DNA of 45,366 nt, taken from the IMG/VR virus record IMGVR_UViG_3300033144_006498, positions 1 through 45,366 of that record; one strand, given 5' to 3'. The translations under genes and the position numbers were made by a program. How positions within the stretch are numbered: position 1 is the first letter of the stretch; each line of letters starts with the position of its first letter. The DNA comes from a virus. The notes below the pieces were generated by a model, which saw only the letters and a list, made by a program, of their open reading frames with translations, ran no database searches and had not been told where the DNA came from. Below, piece after piece: positions 22,311-30,408 of the stretch.

Positions 22311-22410
22311 AAAAGTATGAAAATAATTGAAGACTTTAAATCTGAAGAAATCCCTAGGGATAAATAAATTTTTAGAGTATATTTCCTGTACGATGACAGG
22401 ACAGTATACA

Positions 22411-22620
22411 ATGAAACCAATGAACAGAAGTAAATTTTACTTAGCTAAACTGCTAGAATTTAAGATACTAGAGTATATCTGGTGTATAGACAAACCTGTT
22501 GAGATAGTTTACTATGAAGAAAAGTTTGTTTTACGGTATATGAAAACAGGAACTTTTGAGAAGTTGGATGATGGTCTAATATTGGACGAGTATTTTTTAT
22601 TAGTGATGAAGGTATTATAA
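22411..22620 (+). CDS. Hypothetical protein
   Basis: 69 aa if started at the ATG 22411, which follows AGGA by 9 nt; the frame also has an ATG at 22393 and a TTG at 22327 without ribosome sites. Mixed helix/strand protein rich in Tyr, Phe and Lys (KFYLAKLLEFKILEYIWCID). No family recognised. Confidence 0.5.
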   Translation: MKPMNRSKFYLAKLLEFKILEYIWCIDKPVEIVYYEEKFVLRYMKTGTFEKLDDGLILDEYFLLVMKVL

Positions 22621-22773
22621 GTGGATTTAGATTTAGCAACATGGTTAATTATTGGTGTCTGGGTAGTTATAGCTTTAATTGTCTGTATATTTATGTATTT
22701 CTGTGACCCCAGTATATCATATAACCCCACAACTATGTTTGATGATTGGGATGACGATGATGGATGGCCTTAA
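22621..22773 (+). CDS. 50-aa single-TM protein with acidic tail
   Basis: A GTG start directly follows the previous TAA, with AAGGT 8 nt before it. One TM segment (WLIIGVWVVIALIVCIFMYF) is followed by an acidic cytoplasmic-type tail (MFDDWDDDDGWP). The DWDDDDGWP end is unusual and could bind a basic partner. No family recognised; a holin-like role is possible but the gene lies before the terminase, not with lysis genes. Confidence 0.6.
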   Translation: MDLDLATWLIIGVWVVIALIVCIFMYFCDPSISYNPTTMFDDWDDDDGWP

Positions 22774-22858
22774 CTAAAAATAAAGATATGGTAACGTGGG
22801 AGGACATGGTTATCTGAAACACTCCCTTAGTTAAACCTCTAAATTGGAGAAGATTATT

Positions 22859-23083
22859 ATGAATAGAATGAGTGATGAGGACCAGGAAAAGGTTTATAAA
22901 ATGCTGGAAGAGAAGCAGCCAATGCTTCAACAGTATTTCGATGATTTAAATATGCATGACAGAAACATGAGGTCGTTGTGTGAGATGGATGAATTTTTAG
23001 ATAAAGAAGGAAGCGATGAAGAAAAACAAAACCCCCTCACCCGTAGCGATAACTCCCAGGAAATTCCTGAAGAAACAAGCTAA
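22859..23083 (+). CDS. Hypothetical acidic protein
   Basis: 74 aa from the ATG at 22859 (GGAG 9 nt upstream; a TTG five codons earlier is less likely). Helical, Met- and Glu-rich (DEDQEKVYKMLEEKQPMLQQ) with a disordered acidic end. It overlaps the next gene by 68 nt. Function unknown. Confidence 0.6.
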   Translation: MNRMSDEDQEKVYKMLEEKQPMLQQYFDDLNMHDRNMRSLCEMDEFLDKEGSDEEKQNPLTRSDNSQEIPEETS

Positions 23084-23210
23084 GGATATGTTTAAAAAAC
23101 TACCCCTCAGAGACCAAATGAGGTTATCAGTGCAAGATATCTACAAAGTCCTTAAATCTAATTGGAGAAAAGGAGCTAAAGTTGACACAAAGCAAAGAAC
23201 TGGGGCTTGA
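23016..23210 (+). CDS. Hypothetical basic protein
   Basis: 64 aa, very basic (TPRKFLKKQAKDMFKKLPLRD). The ATG follows AAGGA at short spacing. Overlaps both neighbours (22859 gene and small terminase) in other frames, which is unusual for this genome but fits tight coupling. It may be a DNA-binding partner of the terminase. Confidence 0.5.
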   Translation: MKKNKTPSPVAITPRKFLKKQAKDMFKKLPLRDQMRLSVQDIYKVLKSNWRKGAKVDTKQRTGA

Positions 23211-23658
23211 GGAATCAAGGAAACTCCGAGATGATTGTAGAAAAGAATATGAGCTAGGGAAAATATCTCTCAAAAAATTAGCTAAGAAACACAATATTCC
23301 TGAGACCCGTATGGTTTATTGGGCCAGGCATGAGGAATGGGCCTGTACTGCAAAGCTTATTCGCAAAGCTGTAATTATAAATCAGGAACGAATAATTGAG
23401 GAATTCGCGAACCAGAAGATGCCATTAGGCTCAGTTTTTAAAGCTTTAGTGGATGGACTGAAAACCTCTCAGGAAGATACAACTTCTGAAGGACTCAAAG
23501 TTACTTTAGCTTACGTGAAAGAAATCACAGAACTTATGCAAATCAGAGCTCCAAAAGGTTCAGCTGCTAGTACAAAAATAGCTATTGAAGGTGGACCTAA
23601 CGGGACAATGAAAATTGGGCTATATGTCCCACAACTTAAAGAAGTAGGAGAAACTTAA
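23182..23658 (+). CDS. Terminase small subunit
   Basis: 158 aa with a TTG start at 23182, supported by AAAGGAG 6 nt upstream. The N-terminal region ELGKISLKKLAKKHNIPETRMVYWARHEEW is a helix-turn-helix of the type found in small terminases (selecting the packaging site on DNA). The centre is helical and suits oligomer formation; the end is Gly-rich (EGGPNGTMKIGLYVP). The large subunit lies 5.2 kb downstream, separated by an inverted fibre cassette. Confidence 0.75.
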   Translation: MTQSKELGLEESRKLRDDCRKEYELGKISLKKLAKKHNIPETRMVYWARHEEWACTAKLIRKAVIINQERIIEEFANQKMPLGSVFKALVDGLKTSQEDTTSEGLKVTLAYVKEITELMQIRAPKGSAASTKIAIEGGPNGTMKIGLYVPQLKEVGET

Positions 23659-23664
23659 TTTCAG

Positions 23665-23737
23665 TGGGGGATAGCTCAATTGGTAGAGCTTCGCCTTTTG
23701 GTGGCGACGGTTGTAGGTTCAAGTCCTACTCCCTCTG
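23665..23737 (+). tRNA. tRNA-Gln (anticodon UUG)
   Basis: A 73-nt cloverleaf: acceptor TGGGGGA/TCCCTCT (first pair T-T), D arm AGCTC-AATTGGTA-GAGC, anticodon stem TCGCC/GGCGA with loop TTTTGGT (anticodon TTG), variable GGTTG, T arm GTAGG-TTCAAGT-CCTAC, discriminator G. U1, G73 and the weak first pair are features of bacterial tRNA-Gln. CCA is not encoded. Confidence 0.92.
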
Positions 23738-23748
23738 GAAATAATTTA

Positions 23749-23933
23749 TAGGTGGTGGTGGAATGGAGACACAGGCATTTTAAGTAATATGGAGATTCCG
23801 TTAAGGGGAAATGCACCGATGGGAGTATTGCCCATAAGCCATATTACATTTGCAGGGTGACTATACAAGAAAAATATCAGTATCGACGTTCGAGCAAGCG
23901 TGCTGACGCTATTGTCAAATCCCTGCCCACCTA
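23749..23933 (+). ncRNA. 185-nt interrupted tRNA-Leu(UAA)-like RNA
   Basis: Both ends look like a tRNA. TAGGTGG (23749-23755) pairs with CCACCTA (23927-23933). A Leu-type D arm GTG-GAATGGAGA-CAC follows, then GGCAT and TTTAA, i.e. anticodon UAA. Near the 3' end, GCAGGGT (23852-23858) and TCAAATCCCTGC (23915-23926) would join into a standard T arm GGGTTCAAATCCC if 56 nt (23859-23914) were removed. The middle also holds GCATTT/AAATGC, a variable-arm-like ATGGG/CCCAT, and GTAATATGG/CCATATTAC, which cross each other. It may be an intron-bearing tRNA, a tRNA mimic, or a decayed gene. The combined acceptor/T branch is 13 bp, one more than usual. Confidence 0.55.
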
Positions 23934-23937
23934 AAAT

Positions 23938-24213
23938 TTAAGTATAAAATAAGGTACAGTTCACAGAAGCTGTTTCCGAAATTATATTCATAATCCCAGC
24001 GAAATCTCCAGCTTTACCTTTAAGTTCACCAAATTCACCAGCTTTAACTACCATCCCATTAGGTGTAGAAATAATTGCAGGGTCTCCACCAAAAGTAAGG
24101 CAAATGGAATTGGCCACATCATGATTCTGGAGGGCAACAGTTTCTGTACCTGGTAAACCTTGTAAAGCTAATTGGCTACTTGTAGTCGCTTGAAGTGCTT
24201 TAGATATTAACAT
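23938..24213 (-). CDS. Small beta-rich virion-type protein
   Basis: 91 aa. Begins MLISKALQATTSSQLALQG; the rest is beta-rich with Gly turns (LQNHDVANSICLTFGGDPA, VVKAGEFGELKG), like short phage tail or decoration proteins. No firm family. Last gene of the inverted fibre cassette; its stop lies 4 nt from the end of the tRNA-Leu-like RNA on the other strand. Confidence 0.65.
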   Translation of the reverse strand: MLISKALQATTSSQLALQGLPGTETVALQNHDVANSICLTFGGDPAIISTPNGMVVKAGEFGELKGKAGDFAGIMNIISETASVNCTLFYT

Positions 24214-24214
24214 T

Positions 24215-24877
24215 TTATATTCCTCTCGGTTTAATTTTTGGGTTTTGGTTCATAGGGATATCATCTGGGATTCCCGGTGTAGGTATAATTACTCTTTCAG
24301 GGGGAACATATTTATCTATGCGATAAATATCTATTGACCCTCTTAACATTTTAACATCTCCCACAAAATCAACTGTAAACTCATGTGGACCTAGAACTCT
24401 ATCAACTGAGATTTCATTCCCATCTTTATCAAGTACAATTTCTTGAATGATAACGTCAACTACTGTAAGTTCTTTAAAAAAATTAAAAGCATTCTCACCA
24501 TTCTTTTTAGCTCTAGATTGGTGAATTTTGCTCCCATTATGGTATAACCTACCCATGGGGGTATTTGCATCTTCATCAACTTCAAAAAATCCTTCGATAA
24601 CGTATTTACCAGCAGGGCATGGGTCTAGAGTTAGTTTAAATTCTGTTCGAGCACCTAAAATATCTTCGGAATTAAACTCGGCACTTGAAATACTAGTACC
24701 TAAATTAACCTTGTCAGTAGCATCCCCAAACTTCTTTTTAGCTAAAACAATTCTCTCAGGTCTATGTTTGACCTTAAGTTTTTCACGAGACTTCCCCATT
24801 TCAGGAGGTAAACGTTTTTTTGGAATCTCCATAGGGATAGGAGTTTCCATAGGGGATTTTTTTACTTTAAGTTTCAT
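24215..24877 (-). CDS. Hypothetical fibre-cassette protein
   Basis: 220 aa. A basic Pro/Lys-rich start (KVKKSPMETPIPMEIPKKR) is followed by a beta-sandwich-like body (FKLTLDPCPAGKYVIEG, RVLGPHEFTVDFVGDV) and a Pro-rich end. No family recognised. It is coupled by TAATG to the 261-aa gene and may be an adaptor or fibre chaperone. Confidence 0.65.
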   Translation of the reverse strand: MKLKVKKSPMETPIPMEIPKKRLPPEMGKSREKLKVKHRPERIVLAKKKFGDATDKVNLGTSISSAEFNSEDILGARTEFKLTLDPCPAGKYVIEGFFEVDEDANTPMGRLYHNGSKIHQSRAKKNGENAFNFFKELTVVDVIIQEIVLDKDGNEISVDRVLGPHEFTVDFVGDVKMLRGSIDIYRIDKYVPPERVIIPTPGIPDDIPMNQNPKIKPRGI

Positions 24878-25662
24878 TAATGACCAATCCTTACGGTTCT
24901 TATAAGTGCATTAATTGCAGTCATTGTTCCACCATTTTCTGCCATAAGGTGTAATTCCACAGCACCTGTGGTAACAACTCCAACATCCAACACAAAAGTG
25001 AGACTAGTTGGTTTACCGGACCCTAAGGCATTTACACTTACAGGAATACCAACTAAAGCCCCATTAACATATAATTGGGCTGTGACTGTATTGTTGTTAG
25101 TATAGATAAAAGAAAAAGTTACTGCATTGGAGTAACCATCCGCAATCGGTCCTTGGTATTGTAAAATATCAATTCTGTCATTCGCTAAACTACCCACTAA
25201 TTTCTGTGGAGTACTAAAAACAACTGTATCCCAACTAGTAAATTTAGTGAGAGACGTTGTTACAGTGAAAGATGCTGCCGTTGCTTGCATGGTACAAATG
25301 GCGAAGATATTTATATTTTTAATTTTCCAGGTAGTTGTTCCATCAGAATAAACGTGGATATATTCATTAACTAAGGCTAATATATACCCTCCAGATGTTC
25401 CTTCAATATCATCCGAACCAGCTGGCATGGCAGTAACGATATTTCCACCATTAACTACTCGTTTAATAAAAAACTCAACCCCAGCATTACTAGCCGCATC
25501 AGGTAAAGTAAAATCTATATCCGCTGCAGTTGGGTCACCTTGAACTAATTGGTCATCACCAGGAACTAAGGTTTGACTAACCATATGTGTAACAGGTATA
25601 AGACTTTCAAGCACTGCTGCTGCTGTAAATTTTGAGGCTGCCCCCACTTTAAGTACTGCCAT
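24877..25662 (-). CDS. Putative tail fibre / receptor-binding protein
   Basis: 261 aa. Residues about 45-120 show a pattern frequent in viral fibre proteins: FTLPDAASNAGVEFFIKR, then a Gly/Asp-rich strand and HVYSDGTTTWKI. The second half is all-beta (FTVTTSLTKFTSW.., TNNNTVTAQLYVNGALVGIP), like a trimeric fibre head. Likely a surface-exposed host-recognition protein or head fibre. Transcribed with the two LamG proteins. Confidence 0.7.
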   Translation of the reverse strand: MAVLKVGAASKFTAAAVLESLIPVTHMVSQTLVPGDDQLVQGDPTAADIDFTLPDAASNAGVEFFIKRVVNGGNIVTAMPAGSDDIEGTSGGYILALVNEYIHVYSDGTTTWKIKNINIFAICTMQATAASFTVTTSLTKFTSWDTVVFSTPQKLVGSLANDRIDILQYQGPIADGYSNAVTFSFIYTNNNTVTAQLYVNGALVGIPVSVNALGSGKPTSLTFVLDVGVVTTGAVELHLMAENGGTMTAINALIRTVRIGH

Positions 25663-25671
25663 AATAATTCC

Positions 25672-27210
25672 TTAAGTTGTAATTATATCTCCATCACCAT
25701 TTTTTACGACTACTCCATCACCATTTAATACCTGTACTGGAGCATTCCTAGCACAAGTCGGTATTCCTGGTACATAAGGTCTAGTTACCCAGCCATCAAA
25801 ATATCTAGTATTTAATATATCGAGCCTTTGTACAGTATTATAAATAACTGGTTCAGCAATCGCACCTTCTAAAAAGAAAACAAAACCTAAAAGATTCCCA
25901 ATATCCAATCTAAGCCCACCATTAACATTAGTGGGGAAAGTCAAAGTTGTTAAACTAAAAGCTTGGTCATTTAATCTCATACTAAATACATTAGTAGTCG
26001 AATTATAAGTTACTTGTATCGAAAACCAGGTATCTCTAGGTACAGTCCCACCAATTTGTTGGAATACACTATCTTGATTTGCACCAGCATTTGAGTAGAG
26101 AGTGGCTGATATTCCATCACCAGCACCATAAGTTATGGTTACAAATAACTCACCCACACCAAAACCTGAAAGGAGACTTAAAATATTAGCGTCCTCAGAT
26201 AATCCATGAGCCGCATCTATATAAGCCCAAACAGTAATTGTAAAATCATTTTCTCTTAAAGCATCAAGGTCTGTGGAGGTCGTTGATATAGCTCCACCAA
26301 TTATTCCATCAAATTCAATAGCCCCATTAACACCACCAACTTTTGGGCCAACAATGTAATCAGCACCGCCACCAGATGTTAAATCTATAGAGTTGGTACT
26401 GGCATCATCTAAAAAACTTGAACCATCATTAAAAAAGTGAGCACAAACTACATCACTACGAAGTCCACCACCTTTAAAATGGTAGTCTATTATATTTTGA
26501 GGTAAAACTCTGTCGAGGTAATAAATTACATTATCCACATCCCCTTTAAAAGGGAGGACCCCAGTATCAAGCGTAGAACCTATTAATAATCGTTGACCAG
26601 TAGGCGCACCAGTTATTACATGAGTTCCAGTATTAGTTTCTTGGTTGTCATTAACTTGTATACTAAATACATCTGTATCAGCATCATAAGTTATTGCAAT
26701 AAATATCCAAGTATTTTTAGGCGTTCCACCATTAATGGTCATCCCTGTAAAGAAACCACCAGCTCCATTGGCAAAAAACAGGACAAGCCCATCGCCAGTA
26801 TTTTCCCAGAACACATTAAATACGCCATCATTATTCATATCACCAGAAGTGACACCGAATAGATAACCTGGGGCAGTAATGGTTGGGTCTATATTAGCCC
26901 ACCCACAAGCTGTGAAACTTTCAGCCCTAAAATCATCAATTATCCCACCCCCTAGCCGGGAATTTAGTTTTGCGAAAGTTCCTTGAAAAGTTGCTGCATT
27001 GTCGAGGATTCCATCAGACGTAAAGAAAGCTCCACCAGATGCATCCATACTCAAATCATTTGGACCACAATCTTGCCTATCTCCTGATACTTCATTTAAA
27101 GAGTAAAAAGCAAATAGGTCTTGGTCGATAGCGTTTCCACCACCACCTTTACCGTTAAATAGGCCTAGTTTAAAATTTCTTAAAAAATTCGCTGCCGATT
27201 GTATTCCCAT
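25672..27210 (-). CDS. Double LamG-domain fibre/tailspike protein, paralogue 2
   Basis: 512 aa. The N terminus MGIQSAANFLRNFKLGLF is shared with the next gene and probably attaches the protein to the particle. Two concanavalin-like LamG domains follow (about 30-240 and 255-470), each with the FYSLNE..GDR, AATFQG, FTACGW and NTWIFIAITYD type strands. The end has a small repeat (LNGDGVVVKNGDGDII). Such domains bind carbohydrate, so receptor recognition is inferred. Paralogue of the upstream gene at 27275. Confidence 0.75.
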   Translation of the reverse strand: MGIQSAANFLRNFKLGLFNGKGGGGNAIDQDLFAFYSLNEVSGDRQDCGPNDLSMDASGGAFFTSDGILDNAATFQGTFAKLNSRLGGGIIDDFRAESFTACGWANIDPTITAPGYLFGVTSGDMNNDGVFNVFWENTGDGLVLFFANGAGGFFTGMTINGGTPKNTWIFIAITYDADTDVFSIQVNDNQETNTGTHVITGAPTGQRLLIGSTLDTGVLPFKGDVDNVIYYLDRVLPQNIIDYHFKGGGLRSDVVCAHFFNDGSSFLDDASTNSIDLTSGGGADYIVGPKVGGVNGAIEFDGIIGGAISTTSTDLDALRENDFTITVWAYIDAAHGLSEDANILSLLSGFGVGELFVTITYGAGDGISATLYSNAGANQDSVFQQIGGTVPRDTWFSIQVTYNSTTNVFSMRLNDQAFSLTTLTFPTNVNGGLRLDIGNLLGFVFFLEGAIAEPVIYNTVQRLDILNTRYFDGWVTRPYVPGIPTCARNAPVQVLNGDGVVVKNGDGDIITT

Positions 27211-27274
27211 AGTCTCTAATATAATTCTTTTTACTAAAAAAGATTAATATATCTCCAATTAAAGAAATTTTTTA

Positions 27275-28708
27275 TTATATGGCGCACGATGGCCTTCCGG
27301 GTTCGAGAGGTCTCTGTGGTTGCCCTCTCATATAAAGTGTATTTAAATGTTCGTCCGATTCGACCCCATTAAAAATGGTTGCCTCATCTACACCACCGTC
27401 AAGGAATGTATCTATACCTAAAGTACTACCAAAACTTATCCTAAGTCCCGAGTTTACATTGGTCGGACCACCTAAAACAGTTGACCCCCAGGCCTGGTCA
27501 TTTAGTCGCATCCTTAGAGTTGATGTTGGTTCGTCGTATGTTATTTGTACAGAAATCCATGCAGCCCTAGGGACTCCACCACCAATTTGTTGGAATAAGA
27601 ATGAGTTACCAATTCCTCCATTATAGGATATACTAGCCACTATTCCATTAGATGGTTCGAAATAAAGTACTGAGATTAATATTTCCCCGGTGTTGACACC
27701 ACTAGAAATTCCCATAAACAAACCGTTGGCACTTGCTGAGGCGTTTATGTAACCCCACATTGTGAGGGTAAAAGAGTTTTCTCTAAGCGCATCGATATCA
27801 GCATGAGTTTCAGAACTAGCCCAACCCTCACCACCTGTAAAGAAAAGGGAATCACCTTTGAGACCAATTTCTGTAGTGTATATACCTTGGGGGATTACAG
27901 GATGTTTATCTTGATTTTCATCATGACCTATGTTAGGTTCTTCAAAAAAGTAGGCCGCCATAACACTAGACTGAAGGCCACCCCCTTTATATAAAAAATC
28001 TAATTCTGGGTCAGTTAGCATTCTATCAAATAAAGACGTTTCCTCAGCTTTACCCCATTGAAGTAAACCTTCATTAGTTAAAGCCCCTAGGCAGAATTTA
28101 GGGGGAGTTGCTACAGCTAATTGGTCAGGGAAAGTTCTGTCAGCGGTAAACCCTAAGTCATTTATCCGTAGAGACATAGTTTTAGTGGCAGAGTTGTATT
28201 TAACTGCCATAAACATCCAAGCATTTAAAGGCACACCACCGTTAATATTCCAACCAAAAAAATTATATAAAGTCCCTTGAGGAGCAGCAACAACTATTGA
28301 TTGGCTACCAGCATCAAAGAAAAGATAGGATAAATTTTCATTACCCACTGCAATATTCCCATCACCTAGAGCTAGGAAAGTTTGACTAAAATAATTAGCC
28401 GAAAGAGTGAACCAACCACTATAGGTGAAATCTTTACCTACTAAGTCGGTTAGGGCTGTGTTGGTATCTGAAGTTAATCGTCCCACAGCTGTAAAAGCAG
28501 CTGCACCATTAATTCTACCTGCAACACTAAATCCTACAGTATTGACAACATTTAAATCAATATCATTATCTGTACAATCAAACCTAACCCCTGAAGCTTC
28601 ATCCAAAGTGTGGTAAGATACCAAACCTTTGTCTATAGACTTACCAGCCCATTCAAAAAGACCTAGTTTGAAATTTCTTAATGAATTAACTGCTGATTGT
28701 ATTCCCAT
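27275..28708 (-). CDS. Double LamG-domain fibre/tailspike protein, paralogue 1
   Basis: 477 aa. Opens MGIQSAVNSLRNFKLGLF, almost the same 18 residues as the gene after it, then two LamG-like domains (LVSYHTLDEASG, AAAFTAVG, FTYSGWFTL; second with FTLTMWGYI and AWISVQITYDEPT). The bodies differ much more than the N termini, as expected for receptor-binding proteins that diverged after duplication. A 64-nt spacer separates the two genes. First gene of the inverted cassette; a promoter must lie in 28709-28827, but no clear one is seen. Confidence 0.75.
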   Translation of the reverse strand: MGIQSAVNSLRNFKLGLFEWAGKSIDKGLVSYHTLDEASGVRFDCTDNDIDLNVVNTVGFSVAGRINGAAAFTAVGRLTSDTNTALTDLVGKDFTYSGWFTLSANYFSQTFLALGDGNIAVGNENLSYLFFDAGSQSIVVAAPQGTLYNFFGWNINGGVPLNAWMFMAVKYNSATKTMSLRINDLGFTADRTFPDQLAVATPPKFCLGALTNEGLLQWGKAEETSLFDRMLTDPELDFLYKGGGLQSSVMAAYFFEEPNIGHDENQDKHPVIPQGIYTTEIGLKGDSLFFTGGEGWASSETHADIDALRENSFTLTMWGYINASASANGLFMGISSGVNTGEILISVLYFEPSNGIVASISYNGGIGNSFLFQQIGGGVPRAAWISVQITYDEPTSTLRMRLNDQAWGSTVLGGPTNVNSGLRISFGSTLGIDTFLDGGVDEATIFNGVESDEHLNTLYMRGQPQRPLEPGRPSCAI

Positions 28709-28827
28709 ACAACTAAAATAGTAGCAACACCTTTATAATACAAGTGATATTTTATAGATAACTCTAGACTAACCCCTATAAAAAAAGTAACTTCCATTAA
28801 AAGAATTTAAGACAGATGTAGGGACAC

Positions 28828-30384
28828 TTGACAGAAACCGCAGAATTAAAAGAAGGCGAAACCGAAATTTGGAAACCCCAAGAGGGTATGCAAGAGGTTT
28901 TTTGTGAGAGTAGTGAAACTGAAATATTCTATGGTGGTCAGGCTGGTGGAGGCAAATCTATTGCCCTTATTATTATAGGTGCTCGATATATTAGTGAGCC
29001 TAACTATAAAGCTATCATATTTAGAAGAACATTCCCAGAAACTGAAGAACTAATTACAGAAGCCCGTAAAATATACACTCCATTAGGTGGGGTTTACAAG
29101 GGTGCCCTTCATGCTTTTGTTTGGTCTAATGGGGCCAAAGTCATGTTTTCCCATATGCAGCACATAAAAGATATCTACTCCCATATGGGTAGGCAGTATG
29201 ATTTTATTGGCTTTGATGAATTAACGCATTTCCCAAAATTGGCCTATACTTACCTTTTTTCGAGATTAAGGGGCACGAATCCGAAAATTAAGAAGTTTAT
29301 GCGGTCCACAGGTAATCCTGATGGACCGGGCCTCCTTTGGGTAAAGAATCGGTTCTATGACCCGATGACACCACTCCAGGCAGCATTTTTTAAGACTTTT
29401 GCTAGTAGAGATGTAAAAGTAACCCAAGATACCCCAGGAGCTATCTCCCGTAAGTTTGTGCCTTGTGTTAGGTCTGAAAATAAAGCTTTAATGGATAATG
29501 ACCCTGAGTACGAAAATAGACTAGACCAATTACCAGAAGATAAGAAGCGAGCTTTGAAAGAAGGTCTCTGGACTCTGATGGATAAACCAGACCAACTAAT
29601 CCAATCTGAATGGTGGGAAGCTGCAACAAATGGAGCTAACCCATACCATGATGATGGAAATTACACAATTGGGGCTGATTTCGGCACTCACCAAGGTGTA
29701 GATAAATCGGTTGAATTTGTTGGGAAGGGCAACAGACCCTACAGTTGTCGTAGTTGGCCAAAAACAAAAACAACTCAATTTGCTCAAATACTCGCAGATT
29801 CAGCCAACTCAGTGACCCATAACCGAGTAATGATTGGAATCGATTCCATTGGCCCAGGAACTGGAGTTGCAGATGAGCTTGAAGAGCATCACAAATTAGC
29901 TGCTATAGTAGATAGGTGTTCCCATAAAGACCCAATCTTTGATGAAAAATATATTGGGGATATCCAATTTGATAATTTACGAAGTCAAATGTGGTGGAAA
30001 ATGAAAAAGGATATGGAGGATGGACTTATAGATTTATCCCTATTCCAAGGCGCAGCATATTTTGAGGATTACCATGAGCTTGAAGAAGAGATTCTAGCTC
30101 ACACTTTTAGGGTCTACAACGGTAAATTAATAGTTGTTTCCAAAGAAGAACTAAGAAAACCTGAGCATATTGGCAGGTCACCGGATTATGCTGATGCCTT
30201 AGTTATTTGGAATTGGACCCGTAGACACCATATGACTAGAGAAGTCAATGCTGATGCAGACTATGAAGTAGATGATGACATGAAAGCTATGTTTGATGAT
30301 TCCGAAGATGATGAAGCCGATACAGCTGAATATGATGAAGATGACCCACAATTCGATGAACTTGATGGGTTTGATGAGTACTAA
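28828..30384 (+). CDS. Terminase large subunit
   Basis: 518 aa; TTG start at 28828 preceded by AGGGA. ATPase: Walker A GGQAGGGKS (36-44), Walker B FIGFDELTHF (126-135), coupling-type STGNPDG (160-166). Nuclease (RNase H fold): GADFGTHQG (D284), MIGIDSIGPG (D339), RSPDYADALV (D453/D456). It cuts and pumps DNA into the procapsid at the portal. The C-terminal 45 residues are extremely acidic (DDSEDDEADTAEYDEDD), unusual for the family and perhaps a contact to the portal or a partner. Confidence 0.95.
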   Translation: MTETAELKEGETEIWKPQEGMQEVFCESSETEIFYGGQAGGGKSIALIIIGARYISEPNYKAIIFRRTFPETEELITEARKIYTPLGGVYKGALHAFVWSNGAKVMFSHMQHIKDIYSHMGRQYDFIGFDELTHFPKLAYTYLFSRLRGTNPKIKKFMRSTGNPDGPGLLWVKNRFYDPMTPLQAAFFKTFASRDVKVTQDTPGAISRKFVPCVRSENKALMDNDPEYENRLDQLPEDKKRALKEGLWTLMDKPDQLIQSEWWEAATNGANPYHDDGNYTIGADFGTHQGVDKSVEFVGKGNRPYSCRSWPKTKTTQFAQILADSANSVTHNRVMIGIDSIGPGTGVADELEEHHKLAAIVDRCSHKDPIFDEKYIGDIQFDNLRSQMWWKMKKDMEDGLIDLSLFQGAAYFEDYHELEEEILAHTFRVYNGKLIVVSKEELRKPEHIGRSPDYADALVIWNWTRRHHMTREVNADADYEVDDDMKAMFDDSEDDEADTAEYDEDDPQFDELDGFDEY

Positions 30385-30408
30385 CCAAAACAAAAAAGGA
30401 AGTGACCA

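Noticed and set aside
23749-23933. Group I intron in tRNA-Leu or a tmRNA
   Set aside because: It is too short for a group I core and the conserved P/Q/R/S elements are not seen; there is no tmRNA tag frame or normal tmRNA ends.
26593-26862. Long + strand frames inside the LamG genes (also 27375-27626)
   Set aside because: They are shadows of Gly/Thr-rich coding on the other strand, lacking ribosome sites.
28709-28827. Divergent promoters between fibre cassette and large terminase
   Set aside because: Promoters must lie here, but no convincing -35/-10 pair could be picked; only AT-rich patches (TATTATAAA, TATAAAATAT).
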